Shown in pieces: positions 32,671 through 43,856 of a stretch of DNA of 64,000 bases. The DNA lies in the NCBI GenBank assembly GCA_964017145.1, contig OZ024844.1:1364001-1428000 (forward strand), given 5' to 3'. Under the pieces are notes generated by a model, which worked only from the letters and a program-made list of their open reading frames with translations, ran no database searches and was not told where the DNA came from. How positions within the stretch are numbered: position 1 is the stretch's first letter; each line of letters begins with the position of its first letter. A program made the translations under genes and the position numbers. The stretch comes from Agrocybe praecox. Its lineage: Eukaryota > Basidiomycota > Agaricomycetes > Agaricales > Agrocybaceae.

Positions 32671-35339
32671 TGGGAACGGTAGACCACCGCACCAGCGGGG
32701 TCAGCAATACAGAGAAAGAAGGAGGGCGGACGCTACGTAGTGGCAGCGAAAGAGAAAAGATGCGCAACTCCTGGTACTACATTGGAAACCGCCCCAAGCA
32801 AATCAGGGTAACGCAATCCAGTGAACAACAGTGACTCTGTGAACTTCTTGGTCTATTTCGGCGATTTCGCTGATGTTTGAAGACGAGTGATTGACGGGTT
32901 ACTTCAATGTTCGGAACTATAAATGAATTTATCATGAAACTACATGGTTCAAATATTTTCTGTGTAGTGATACGGCGTAAATTGCAGTAAGTTACTCACC
33001 ATCCATAATCTGAATTCTTGTGCTGTTTTTTTTAGGATGGCTCCTTGAAAGCGAAGGGAAGTCATTAAGTTCTCTCTCGAAGTTGTATGTTTTTGGAAAT
33101 CTGACACGTGACTGTGCTCCTTTACATCCATGATCAACTACCTCAAAAATACCTCTATTACCTGAACGCGAGGAATATGGACTTACCAACTCCACCAGCT
33201 CTGTAACGCGCCCCTTAGCGCCCCTTTAACCCCCACGCCATATTTACTACGCCGCGCTTTCCTCCATTGACAGGGTGATTTACGGCGGCGGCTGCCCTGG
33301 CCATTAGATAGTAGACCTGGCCGAGGAGTCACAGCAGCAACGCGTGGCGCGTCGCGCTGCCAGGGCCTACACCCCATCGCTCCCTGGATTTTCTGATTCC
33401 CCCACTGGCCATTCGCGTTTTATTCGTGTGATCAGGACCTAGCGACTCGGACCCATCGAATATCACAATACTACCTGATCGATGATCATTCAAACGCTGG
33501 CCTCTTGCTTCTCCCATTTAAAATCGACGTCTTGCTGTGTCTCTCTCTAGGGAAGTTCTAGAGTGCTATATCAGGTGTTGCCTGAACCATCGCGAGGAAA
33601 ATTAATGAGCCAGGAGAATGTTCAACGTCAACCGTCATCACCATCAATATGACGGCAGCACTCTCAACTTGGATTTGATATCAACGCGTCGTCGAGAGCC
33701 ACAGAGCGCCATCCAGATGAAAACTCCCGCGCATTCCACACACTATAACGATGCGGCACACCCATTCAAAAAATTGAAGTGAATTTATATCATCTGTGGC
33801 AGTGTGGCAGCCAGTTCTTGGGCCAAGATTGACACTGTATTTCAGCAATCCAATAACATGCGTCTGGGAGGATGGAATCTGGGATAAGCTCCAAGCCGTG
33901 TTGGACAAGCACGTTGTCCGTGAAGATGCCATCCTTTCGTTCGTTGTTGTATTGCGTGTAACTGACTGGAACTCCTAGCCCCCTTTACGTAGATGAAAGT
34001 CGTGATGATAACGACCATGCTAACGTCGAGGCTGATAAGAACCAGCTCCCTAGGACTTCTTGAGGCTTCTTCCAAAGCATTCAATCGCTCACGTCGCCGT
34101 GGAACTCCAAGAGGCTTATGTACAACAGGCCCCTTGCCTGTACGGGTGGTACGAGTGGTCGACGAGGAGCAAGTGGACTCGGAAATGCGTAGCATAGGTG
34201 ATGTGGAAGGCATCATTGATAGTAGCACTAATGCCACCCATCAACACCCTCTCAGATTATCGTCAATATATCGATGATGATGGAGTCAGAATCGCCGCCT
34301 TTGGAGAAGAGGGCGTCGGATTTGACGTTAACAACCGCCCACTCGAGCGACTCCCCAGCGGTGATTGTGCTCCAGCCTTATGACGCCGTACAGGTACCAC
34401 TGATACGATACCATTAGCTTGCCCTACTGTGGTGCGAGTGTTTTGTCCGTTTTGTCACGGTTCGCCATCCTGGTCAACCATGTCGGCTGTCACCTGAATA
34501 CTTGGGGGATGCACAGTTTCGTAAAGTAGGACAGTAAAATGTTCCAGGCGGTTGACACCAAGGGCAACGGGCAACGACGCAACGACACGTCCAATAACAC
34601 GCTTGCTCTTGTCGCTCCAGCCCTTCTTAACGTCGGCTTGGAACTCGATGAGATTTTGTATATTAAATCTCGTTCAATACGACTCTCTTCGGCGGTGGTG
34701 GCTTCGTTTGTTTTTCACGCTTGGATCGGCCACCTTTTCCAGAAGTCTGCTCCCGGTCCTGATTCCAATATTCTCAACGAGCCGTCTGTGCTAGTCATAG
34801 CCGCCACTAGGTCCGCCTCCCAGGAAAAGAATACCAGGGCGAATGAACAGGTTGACGTGACCGGGGTGATAGCGAAGAGCGGTGACCTCCCTGACGGGCG
34901 AAAGGCTGGCTCTCCAAAGCCAACCTTGATGCTGAGGAGTTCTAATGGCCATATGTAGCACCACAAGTTATTGCTTCATATGAAGCAGATATTGTAATGT
35001 AACCATGCCTGCGTGTTCAGACCTTGGAGAAATTCGAGATTTTGAAAATTGAGTTTCGATAACGAAGAGTTTTTCTACTAGGACAGCCGAAGTAAAATTA
35101 CAAGCAAGTGTTATGCGCGCAAAGCCCTTTGCTATGTACAACGACCCGCGCGTGTAAACTGGGCAGGTGTAACAATTTCCACGAAGTCGCCAGGCTTCAT
35201 GGAAAGATAAAATGATCTGTGTAATGTTTATAGTGCTTGGCCAGAACCCACGAGAAGTTGGATATAATCTGCGCTGCTTGGTGTATCGAAATAAGTCGGA
35301 TAACCCACAATGAGAAAAATGGACGAAGAGTCGAAGGAA
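32671..35339. other. Gene-poor 2.7 kb with a GC-rich island and decayed frames
   Basis: No complete gene is supported. A GC-rich patch (about 33200-33430) differs from its AT-richer flanks. On the minus strand, 34900-33980 holds broken stretches with protein-like character, such as GHVNLFIRPGILFLGGGPSG, RVIGRVVASLPVALGVNRLE and a hydrophobic RELVLISLDVSMVVIITTFI, each interrupted by stops or frame changes. This looks like a decayed minus-strand gene, possibly of a membrane protein, that I cannot name. Confidence 0.35.
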
Positions 35340-35521
35340 TTAGTTTTTGAGCAAGCCTTTGATGCAGAGCCAGACACCGACAAAATAATAACTGATGACG
35401 AGTAGGGCGCGCGAGAAGCCGATATGTCCTGGCAAGGGATGGCCAGACTTCTAAGTTTAAATAATTCTAGGTTGTACACAGTATGTATGCTCACCATAAA
35501 TTCATGATGTGGTTCGTTCAT
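35340..35521 (-). CDS. Candidate 45-residue single-span membrane microprotein
   Basis: Two exons, 35495-35521 (27 nt) and 35340-35450 (111 nt), flank a 44-bp intron with a gtgagc donor and ttaaacttag acceptor and join in phase. They give MNEPHHEFM, then KSGHPLPGHIGFSRALLVIS and YYFVGVWLCIKGLLKN before a TAA. The product has a short polar N-terminus and one hydrophobic helix near the C-terminus flanked by lysines, like tail-anchored or inner-membrane microproteins. An in-frame stop upstream fixes the start. I do not recognise it. Its splice quality and ideal membrane-helix length argue for reality; its small size argues for caution. It lies head to head with RPL7, 387 bp away. Confidence 0.45.
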
Positions 35522-35908
35522 TCCGCTGATTTAATTTGTCGAGCACAAACTTTGGGGCCATAATTCAAGAGAGGGAAACATATGACACTAAGCAGTAGAT
35601 CCAAGCAAGAATTCTATCCTCCCAGACGTGTGAAAATAATAAGAGTTTTCGAGTACAACACCGGCTTTTTATGTCCACGCAGATGAGATGAATAGCAGTA
35701 AGCAGTATAAAACAATTGGAGAGGGTGGTGGATTTTCGACAAGTCCTAAGATGTCATCACGCGCCTCGGCTAATTTTGGAGGCGCGAGGTCCCTGGGGTC
35801 CATGGGGCGTGTGACAATGTTATGTCAGACTATACAGTACAAGCCACCGCTGGAGGCGGTCACTGGAGACTACGTCCAACAAAATAATCGTCGTCCTCAA
35901 GATCTCCA
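35522..35908. promoter_or_regulatory. RPL7 upstream region
   Basis: The 387 bp between the microprotein candidate and RPL7 should hold the RPL7 promoter. No TATA box or recognised ribosomal-protein element stands out. Overlapping short frames are not supported. Confidence 0.4.
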
Positions 35909-37156
35909 ATGGCCCCGTCCACCACGTATGTTTCTCTTCTAAGTACACCATGGAACAGGAAATGCTGATCTCGTAATGCCCGAATTTTGAACAGCGTCCC
36001 GAGTGCTTCGGTTAGTCAAAAACATACGACATACGTTCGAGGTCTGTTGCTGATGAGCTAGATGGCGTGCGAATAGGCAATTGAAGTCCCGGAGACTCTC
36101 CTCAAGAAGAGAAAGCAAAATGAAAAGGCACGGGAGGAGCGTATCGCAGCTGCCTCTGCCGCCCGCAAGGTGAGATCTTGTTTTGACTTGTGTTGCAAAT
36201 TTGTGCTGCTTTTTATATTGTATATGATGCATACGTTCAATCGAAATTCTGGCTAGGGGGGTTCGCTCCTTTATGTTGCCCTAATTAACCATCTTTCGGG
36301 ACTGATACTTTCAATTTGTTGAAATCGGCAAAATTATACAGAATTAACTGACATGTTCTTCATTTTTCAGGCTTCAAAAGCCAAGCGAAAGGTTATCTTC
36401 AAGCGCGCGGAGTCATATGTGAAGGAGTATCTGTCGAAGGAGAAGGAGGAAATCCGCTTGAAGCGCGCTGCCCGAACTGCTGGAGATTTCTATGTGCCCG
36501 CTCAACCCAAGGTCTACTTCGTTGTCCGTATCCGAGGGTGAGAACCATTTGGGGTCGTCCGGTCGCTGGTTTACTCAGTGTTTTACAGTATCAACGAAAT
36601 CGCACCTAAGCCAAGAAAGATCTTGCAACTCCTCCGCCTCCTCCAGATCAACAACGGTATCTTCGTCAAGGCTACCCGGGCTACCCAACAAATGCTCCGC
36701 CTCGTTGAGCCCTACATCACCTACGGGTATGTAACTAAATTTGGGGGCCTAGAATTTCTGTCCTGATATTTTTGTAAAGTGAACCCAACTTGAAGACCGT
36801 CCGCGAACTCATCTACAAGCGCGGATACGGAAAGGTCGACAAGCAACGCATCCCCCTCGCCAACAACTCCGTCATTGAAAACGCCCTTGGCAAATTCGAC
36901 ATCCTTTGCGTTGAGGATCTCGTTCACGAAATCATCACCGCCGGCCCCAACTTCAAGCAGGTTCGTAAATTGCAATTATGTGACGAGTCTATCATCTGAT
37001 GTAGTATGTGGTTAGGCCTCCAACTTCCTGTGGCCATTCAAACTCTCCAACCCCACTGGTGGATGGAGAACACGGAAATTCAAGCACTACGTCCAGGGTG
37101 GTGACTTTGGTGACCGGGAGACCAACATCAACAAGCTCATCCGCCAAATGAACTAA
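35909..37156 (+). CDS. RPL7: 60S ribosomal protein L7 (uL30)
   Basis: Component of the large cytosolic ribosomal subunit. Seven exons (35909-35925, 35995-36010, 36077-36169, 36371-36537, 36589-36726, 36780-36960, 37016-37156) give 250 residues, normal for the family. Exon 2 is a 16-nt micro-exon that is needed to keep phase. Sequence signs are [100 protein letters not shown] and a C-terminal [16 protein letters not shown]. The third intron (36170-36370) is about three times longer than the others and holds a C/D snoRNA. Confidence 0.96.
36214..36315 (+). ncRNA. C/D box snoRNA in RPL7 intron, snR39/snR39b-like
   Basis: Within the long third intron of RPL7, a box C-like ATGATGC (36224-36230, one change from RTGATGA) and a box D CTGA (36302-36305) are about 72 nt apart. 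Just upstream of box D is accatctttcggg (36288-36300), exactly complementary to the highly conserved large-subunit rRNA segment CCCGAAAGATGGT. By the box D plus five rule the target is the G of CCCGAAA, equivalent (from memory) to yeast 25S Gm805, next to Am807. Yeast snR39 and snR59, which target this same rRNA patch, also lie in RPL7 introns. Flanking gta/tac and attg/caat can form a short terminal stem. Ends are approximate. Confidence 0.7.
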
Positions 37157-37436
37157 GTTTGTTGTTTTTGGAGACATGACGGCGGCGTAGCATTTTTTAC
37201 CACTCTTTGTCCACTTGTAATGTAATACATCTTTGATACAGAGTGGTCTGGATGAATTCTTAGTTTTGTATGACATGGGACGACCGAGAACGGACGGGAA
37301 ATGCGTCGGCCGGGATTCAGGCACAAATATGGCCCGTTGACTTCTTTTTTAGGCTCCGGGCCGACATTCAACGGGTATTTGAAGAGACGATGGATTTACC
37401 GGGATCTTTCTTTGCTCTCTACTACCATCTCCTTAG

Positions 37437-38302
37437 ATGTCTACTCCCTCTGTCAACATAGATTCTCTCCTTGAGGCTAATGCCCAATGGGCTGCAGATG
37501 TTCTCAAGTCAGAGCCTGACTTTTTCACGAATTCTGCCAAAGGACAGACTCCCCATGTATGACCGTCTTTTATTTTCATGATTTTTTGCTGAATATTTCC
37601 TAGACCTTGTGGATAGGGTGCGCAGATTCCAGAGTCCCAGACTCTGTAATCACTGCCGCCAAACCAGGAGATATCTTCGTTCACAGAAATATTGCTAAGT
37701 CAGTAATCCCGCTCCTCTTCTATGCGGCCTTTAGCTTATTCTTTTTTTCTTTCCAGTCAACTCCGCTTGGATGACCCAAACGTTCTTTCCGTCCTCAGAT
37801 ACGCCGTCCACTATCTCGGTGTTGAACACGGTGCATTATTTCTTTTTTAGAGTCTAAAATTGCCATCCCAAACGTTTCTTTTTTTGTCTTTCACCCAGTT
37901 GTCATTGTTGGACACACGGAGTGCGGTGGTGCTGCAGCTTGTTTGGCGGCCGCTCAGAGGCCAGAGCTAAATGTCGAAGCCCCAATTGCCACTATCCATA
38001 CCTTGCCCCCTGATTCGTCGCTCAACCGATGGCTGGAACCCCTCACCAAGCTGGCCGCTTCCCTCAAGGTCTCCTCTATTCCTCATGCCGAAGCTCTCCC
38101 TCTTCTCGTCGAAGAGAACGTCAAGGCTCAGGTCGAGAATCTCGCCAACACTGTTGCCATCCAGGATGCTTGGACCAAAGGCACTCCCAAAGGACAGGGT
38201 GTTTGGCTCCACGGTTGGGTCTATGATTTGAAGACTGGACTGTTGAAGGATCTTAACATCACCCGAAGCCCTCCGGGAAAGGCTTCCAAGTCTGTCGCTT
38301 GA
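37437..38302 (+). CDS. Beta-class carbonic anhydrase
   Basis: Zinc enzyme interconverting CO2 and bicarbonate, supplying bicarbonate to carboxylases and CO2 sensing (Nce103 group). Four exons (37437-37556, 37604-37698, 37757-37830, 37899-38302) yield 230 residues. All catalytic residues are present: [15 protein letters not shown] with zinc ligand Cys46 and the Asp48-Arg50 dyad, HRNIANQL, and [13 protein letters not shown] with His102 and Cys105. No mitochondrial presequence is evident, so a cytosolic form is likely. A Lys/Ser tail ([10 protein letters not shown]) ends the protein. It follows RPL7 on the same strand at 280 bp. Confidence 0.94.
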
Positions 38303-38516
38303 ATACTTCTTGTATAGATTCAGGAAATTGTATAGAATAGACACAGTGTAGATGAATAAATAAATCGAAACAAATCTTAATTTATGATCACACGGCCGCC
38401 CCTATCTTTCATGTGTTTCCGTAACAGGTAAGTGTCAAGACTCAAGTATCTCAACGGGATTCTGGCTGTCTGTCAACTTCCTCTCTTCTCTCCTCCTTGT
38501 CGACTCCTCAGTCATT

Positions 38517-40097
38517 ATGGTCGACCAGTCCCAACCAGAGCAGCTGCTGGTACAGATTGCATCATACAATACTAATTTGCAAGGTGTTCTCGGTTTGCCA
38601 CAGGACTTGGTTGACTGGCTCGCGCCTACACTCCAAGTCTCGAATTTCTTGTCGCGCGAAAGACGCGCACCGGATATAGTTGCCGTTGGCTTTCAGGAGC
38701 TACTGCCTTTACATCTTGGACGTGCGTTGCCGTTCTTCGAATCTGATTGATACGCCAGCTATTTACTAATTAGACCGGAACTCCACCTGTAGTGTCGGGT
38801 CTGTCGAAGAAGGTCATTGACAACCGGGATGCGCTTATTTTGTCGCAGATTGAGGCGCATGCACCCAACAAGGAATCGTATTCATTAATCGCTAAAGTGG
38901 TCAACGTGGGCATTGCGTTGTTGTTATATGGACGAGACGACGGTGTTGCGCGGAAGGTCTCCGATGTGGAGACGTCATGGACTGGATGTGGAGTTGGGTT
39001 TATGGGAAACAAGGGTGCTGTTGGTGTGCGCTTTCGCGTTCAAGGACCAGAAGGGACAGCTGGAGAGACTTTCACGTATGTCCCGCTACTTTACTATCAC
39101 AACTACGTCATCAGTCATTATCGTTATTATTTCTTACTTTACTTTTCTTTAGATTCATCAATTGCCATTTGACTGCATTTGACCACAAGCTGAAGCAGCG
39201 GTTGACTGACTATAAGTACATCACTGAAAGTCTTTTGTTTAAATCCACAAAGCAAGATTCAACGCTGCCGAGCACCATATTTGACACGAGCCACCTATTC
39301 GTGCTTGGAGACTTCAATTTCAGACTTGATATACCTGCAACACACCCACTCTACGCGAAAAGATTTACGGGAGATTTCTCACAAGCAATCGACTCGGAAA
39401 AAACCCGCGAGGAATTGAAGGAGTTCGACCAGTTGACAATCGAGAAACGAAAAGGAAACGTGTTCGTAGGCCTGCATGAAGGCGACTTTTGGAAGTTCAA
39501 GTGCAGTTATAAGTATAATCTCGGAGAAGTCGACAAGTACAGGTTAGTTCTTATTCAAACACCTTTGGCGCTAGTCGCAAATTGCATGCTGATAATGTAT
39601 ACTTGTAAAACTCTAGTGTAAAACGCATACCAGCGTGGACAGACCGCGTGCTGTACGCGACTTATAGCGATTCTCCGGATTCGGAGCAGTCTAACATCAA
39701 AAATATTCTATATACCAGTGTGCCTGGGTACACCACATCGGACCATGTTCGTCCATCAATCATTTAGTCTTGCGCCAGGAACCGCTAATAAAACAAATGA
39801 TATATCTTGCAGAAGCCCATCGTCTCTGTCCTGCTGCTACCTCCCAGACCAGGACGAGCACTCTCGAGTACACCTACTATCCGGCTACCAGCTACATACT
39901 CGCCAAAACCAGACCCTCGGGCAACAATAAAACGGTACATCGGCCGCTCTCTCGACCGCATAGTCGGGATTGTATGGTGGCTTTTCACCCTTCTAGGTGC
40001 AGGGTCTAGTGTTATTGGTATATTCAACTTCTTCCTTGGTCTAGGTGCATGGGCATGGTGGAGGATCTGGCCTGGTGGTCAGGATATTGCTGTGTGA
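38517..40097 (+). CDS. Inositol polyphosphate 5-phosphatase, INP54-like, C-terminal membrane anchor
   Basis: Removes the 5-phosphate of phosphoinositides such as PI(4,5)P2. Five exons (38517-38721, 38793-39075, 39153-39542, 39617-39746, 39813-40097) give 430 residues. The IPPc fold motifs appear in order: SYNTNLQGV, PDIVAVGFQELLPLHLG, TGCGVGFMGNKGAVGVRF, FINCHLTAFDHKLKQR, LFVLGDFNFRLDIP, then KRIPAWTDRVLYATY and PGYTTSDHKPIVSVL. They include the catalytic aspartate and histidine of the APE-like superfamily. The C-terminus carries one long or two short hydrophobic stretches (IVGIVWWLFTLLGAG, VIGIFNFFLGLGAWAWW), suggesting an ER tail anchor as in yeast Inp54. No SAC1 or other extra domain is present. 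Confidence 0.88.
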
Positions 40098-40648
40098 TTC
40101 AATCCAAACCCTATCTATGGACTCCGATGGACAGATTACTATTATTTTCTGCTTGTTTATTTTGTAAATGCAAATCTTTGTTTCATCATATCTGATTCAT
40201 CTGCCTTTCTTTCCAAATGTACACATAGTATCTGTAGAGTAGTCTACATGTATTTTACTACTTGGAGGCATATATGTGCGCTATATAAATACAAAGGTAT
40301 ATGACGAACGTGGTGGGAGATGGTAAGTAATTGTGGACCATTAGATGGGGTATCTACATTAGAAATCATGTAAATCAAAAGAAAAAGAGGGTCTGTAAGC
40401 ATAGCAGATAAGGACAGCACAGTTTTGTCTTGATGTGCGGGTATATTTGTTTTAGGGTGCGAAAAAGATGGAAGGTCAAGGTGCTCTGTGTTGCTGTTGT
40501 CTTGTATGTCCTTGGCGACTGGCGGGTACCTCAGGAAGCTGTTGAGTTGAAAGATGTCGAGGGAGTTCACGTGAGGAGCCTCCGATTTGTGAATTTTGAG
40601 GTAGATAAATGGGGCGATGTTGGGTCTGATAGCCTTTATAAATTGGAG
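40098..40648. other. Convergent 3' spacer
   Basis: INP54-like (plus) and the coiled-coil gene (minus) converge here. A minus-strand frame at 40244-40570 has no recognisable features. It might contain a 3' exon of the coiled-coil gene, since gtataa at the end of that frame could be a donor, but I cannot support one. Confidence 0.35.
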
Positions 40649-41437
40649 TTAGTCAATTGGTTCTGCTCCAATAGTTAATACACAAATTATACCATGAACA
40701 TGATGTTGAGTAGGATAAGGGGGCGGTAATTGCAAGTGTATTCGCTGAGGAGCACCAGTGTACTGTGTAGATTGAATTCCACGTGCATCACGCCCAGGAT
40801 TGTTTTGATGTTCAAGCGCAGCTTCCAAGTGAGTAGACAGAACCTCTATGATAAAACGTACACTTTCACTTGAAAGCACGGTTGTATGTTCTGCTAATTT
40901 GAGATTGCTGCCAGATGAGGACTCCAGCGAAGCACACAGTCGCCACAGTAAGTGAGGCCACTGATCATTGAAGGATATAGAGTTCCGCCCCAAGTGAGAA
41001 ATTCCAAATTGCTCCAGATCAGAGATTATCACTGCCGATGACGCAGATGCTGCCTTGTGCGCAAGTTCTAATGCAAGTAACTTTGACTCCATCGATTCAA
41101 AACTCGTGGTTCGAGCGCTGAGTCGGGCAGTCATCTCCTGTATTTCCTTGGTGCATTCCTGGTGCTGGCGCTGCAGTTCAATGTTTTGAGCCTTGAGATA
41201 GTCCACTTCTCTTCGAGCTTGAGACAGTTTCTCAAATTCGGAGGTTTGGTATGTTTTAGACCACTGTATGTAGTCCTCGAAACACCGATTTAGCTCTTCG
41301 TAACGTCGCTCAGCGCCTTGAACCGCCGTCAAGTATACTTGTTCGATCAAAGCCAGTATGTCGTCGCTTCCTTTTTTTATAGGTGCCGATAAGACAGGAT
41401 CCAGTTGAGAAGTATTCGGCGGGAGATTATGAGCCAT
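40649..41437 (-). CDS. Coiled-coil hypothetical protein
   Basis: Single frame of 262 residues, not recognised. After a short Pro/Asn-rich start (MAHNLPPNTSQLDPVL) comes a long amphipathic coiled coil, residues about 25-140 (ILALIEQVYLTAVQGAERRY, EVDYLKAQNIELQRQHQECT, ALELAHKAASAS), then an ISDLEQFGISHLGRN segment and a second helical part ending in a Pro/Gln tail. No motif gives a function. The start ATG at 41437 faces PRP45 across a 219-bp divergent promoter. The C-terminal dozen residues are uncertain because a GT donor-like sequence lies before them. Confidence 0.65.
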   Translation of the reverse strand: MAHNLPPNTSQLDPVLSAPIKKGSDDILALIEQVYLTAVQGAERRYEELNRCFEDYIQWSKTYQTSEFEKLSQARREVDYLKAQNIELQRQHQECTKEIQEMTARLSARTTSFESMESKLLALELAHKAASASSAVIISDLEQFGISHLGRNSISFNDQWPHLLWRLCASLESSSGSNLKLAEHTTVLSSESVRFIIEVLSTHLEAALEHQNNPGRDARGIQSTQYTGAPQRIHLQLPPPYPTQHHVHGIICVLTIGAEPID

Positions 41438-41656
41438 TTGGGGTGCAAGGAAGTCGTATGTAGGACTACAAAGAGAAAAACCAAAAGTAAGAAATTACGG
41501 TGAGGTCAACCGGTCACAGCAGAGCGCTGCTAATTGCTTCCGAGATCATGTTCTCTGCCTTCTTTATTAGGCAACTATGGACATCAGAATGATACACAGA
41601 CAAACAAGATATTCAGTTGTCATCAGTAAGTAAGCCGGCTCTTTCTTCTGCTAACA

Positions 41657-43675
41657 ATGGCTGCCTTGGCTTCGTGCGTATTTCGTCTGTAATCTTCCGG
41701 ATTTTAGACTTATATTTTGAGTAGGCTTCTACCACAACCTGTATACGCTCCGACCGTCGAGGATGAGGAGGAGGAAATGACGAGCAGGGTTGCTTCTCAA
41801 GCGACAATAACCACTATCGCTACTCGAAATGCTGTTCCACCATATGGTCAACGTTCAGGATGGAAGCCGTCGTCTATGGAGGACTTTGGTGCGTGTACTA
41901 AGTATCTTGTCGTCGAATTACGCCTCTGACCATCCCACAGGAGATGGAGGTTCTTACCCAGAATGTCATGTTGCACAATATCCATTAGGAATGGGTAAGA
42001 AAAAGGTGAGTGTCTGAATCGTGTTTACAAGCCGGGCATTTATCTTTTCCTTCCGTTTCTTATAGGCTTCATCAGGTAACACTCTTGCACTCCAAGTCGA
42101 CAGCGAAGGAAATGTACGCTATGACGCTATTGCGCAACAAGGCCAGCGAGAAGGCAAGATCGTGCAATCCCAATTCAAGGATTTGGTTCCTCTGGCGCAC
42201 AGGAAAGACTTGGAAGATACGGATAAGACTATGGAGAGGCCGTCTGAAGAGGAGGTCGATAAGACGACCGAAAAAACTCGCTCTGCTCTCGAGAAACTCG
42301 TCAACGGAAAGATCAAAGCCGCCCAACCCAAAAATGTGCCCGATAGCCAAGGCAAGACATCCTTCATTCGGTATACGCCTGGTCAACAGAATGGAGAGGG
42401 TGCTTTGAAGCAGAGGATTATCAAGATGACGGAGGTTGTCGAAGATCCTTTGGAGCCTCCTAGATTCAAGCATAAGAAGATTCCAAGGGGTCCACCAAGT
42501 CCTCCCCCTCCTGTTCTGAGAAGTCCACCTCGGAAGGCTACCGCAGCAGAACAAAAGGAATGGATGATTCCTCCTTGCATCTCGAATTGGAAGAACAACA
42601 AGGGTTTTACCATCCCTCTGGACAAGCGTCTTGCTGCTGATGGACGTGGTTTACAAGACGTACGTAAATTTCGTATAAGAATAATTATCAAAAATTTTAA
42701 CAAACATTTTAGATTCACATCAATGACAACTTCGCTAAATTCTCAGAAGCACTCTTCGTTGCGGACCGACATGCTCGAGAGGAGGTTCGTCAGCGTTCAC
42801 TGATGCAACAGAAACTGGCCCAAAAGGAGAAAGAGTCGAAGGAAGAGAATCTCCGTTTGCTTGCTCAACGAGCGCGCGAAGAACGTGGTGGCGTTGCTCC
42901 AAAAGCAACCGCTCAGTCTCAAGCTGCTATGAAGTCTTCATTGGCTGCTTATGGTAGTGACAGTGAGAGCGATAACGAGTCTGAAGCCGCCTCTGAAGAT
43001 AGTGCGGAAGATGAGGAAGCTCGCAAGGTTCGTGATGAGATGAGACAAGAGAAGAGGAGGGAGCGTGAGCGTGAGATGAGGATGAATAACATGGGTCAAG
43101 AACAGCGTGCCAAGATGCTTGCTCGCCAACAGAACCGAGATATTTCGGAGAAGGTTGCGCTCGGTCTTGCTAAACCAACCATGTCCAAAGAGTCCATGCT
43201 GGATTCCCGTTTGTTCAACCAGGAATCGTTGTCGGGCAACTTTGCCGATGACGATGCGTACAATTTGTACGACAAGCCATTGTTCCATGGATCGACAGCC
43301 GCAGCTGCCATTTACAAAGCAAGAGGGAACATTGAAGAGGGAAATGAAGAGTCATTTGGTGGTGGTACTGATGAAGGCATTGGAAAGGCTCTCGACAATG
43401 ATCGCTTCCAACTTGGACGTGCAAAGATTGGGTTCGAAGGTGCCGAAGACCAGGAAGTGAGGGAGGGACCAGTGCAGTTTGAGAAGGATACAGGGGATGT
43501 CTTTGGTTTGAACCAATTCTTGGACGAAGCAAAGACTGGAAAGAAGAGAGGTCTCGATACCGGAGCGTGAGTTGACTTAATTACTCTACCTTTTCCATTA
43601 CTCATTTTTCTCTTTTTCTGTAGAGGCGGTTCACGGAAACGTCAACAGCTAGAAAAAGCTTCGGATCGAGAGTGA
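41657..43675 (+). CDS. PRP45: Pre-mRNA-processing protein PRP45 (SNW1/SKIP)
   Basis: SNW-domain protein of the activated spliceosome, binding the NineTeen-related complex and helping link splicing to transcription. Six exons (41657-41673, 41725-41888, 41941-42005, 42066-42659, 42713-43566, 43624-43675) give 581 residues. It shows the family layout: N-terminal LPQPVYAPTVEDEEEE, PPYGQRSGWKPSSMEDFGDG, GGSYPECHVAQYPLGMG; the SNW core with KTSFIRYTPGQQN, EPPRFKHKKIPRGPPSPPPP and the eponymous IPPCISNWKNNKGFTIPLDK; then a long charged helix, an acidic SDSESDNESEAASEDS patch, RDISEKVALGLAKP, and DNDRFQLGRAKIGF with a tail GGSRKRQQLEKASDRE. The first coding exon is just 17 nt. Confidence 0.95.
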
Positions 43676-43856
43676 TTAGCTTAGTTTACTGTTTTTTTCC
43701 CATTGTATTATATTATATATGACACCTCGTACTATGCTCTTTACTTGTAATTTGTAGAATGAAAAATAGGGTCGGGCCGAGGAGCCGCCAAAGAAAGGTG
43801 TTCGTTGGCAGTGTCCAAAAAAAGTTTCTATCAAGTTTGCCATCCAGCCCTCCGCC

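Noticed and set aside
33200..33430. GC-rich island as a transposon or horizontally acquired gene
   Set aside because: No terminal repeats, no transposase motif and no open frame with family features.
34539..34958. 139-codon plus frame
   Set aside because: Antisense to protein-like minus-strand fragments and without any motif; not called as a gene.
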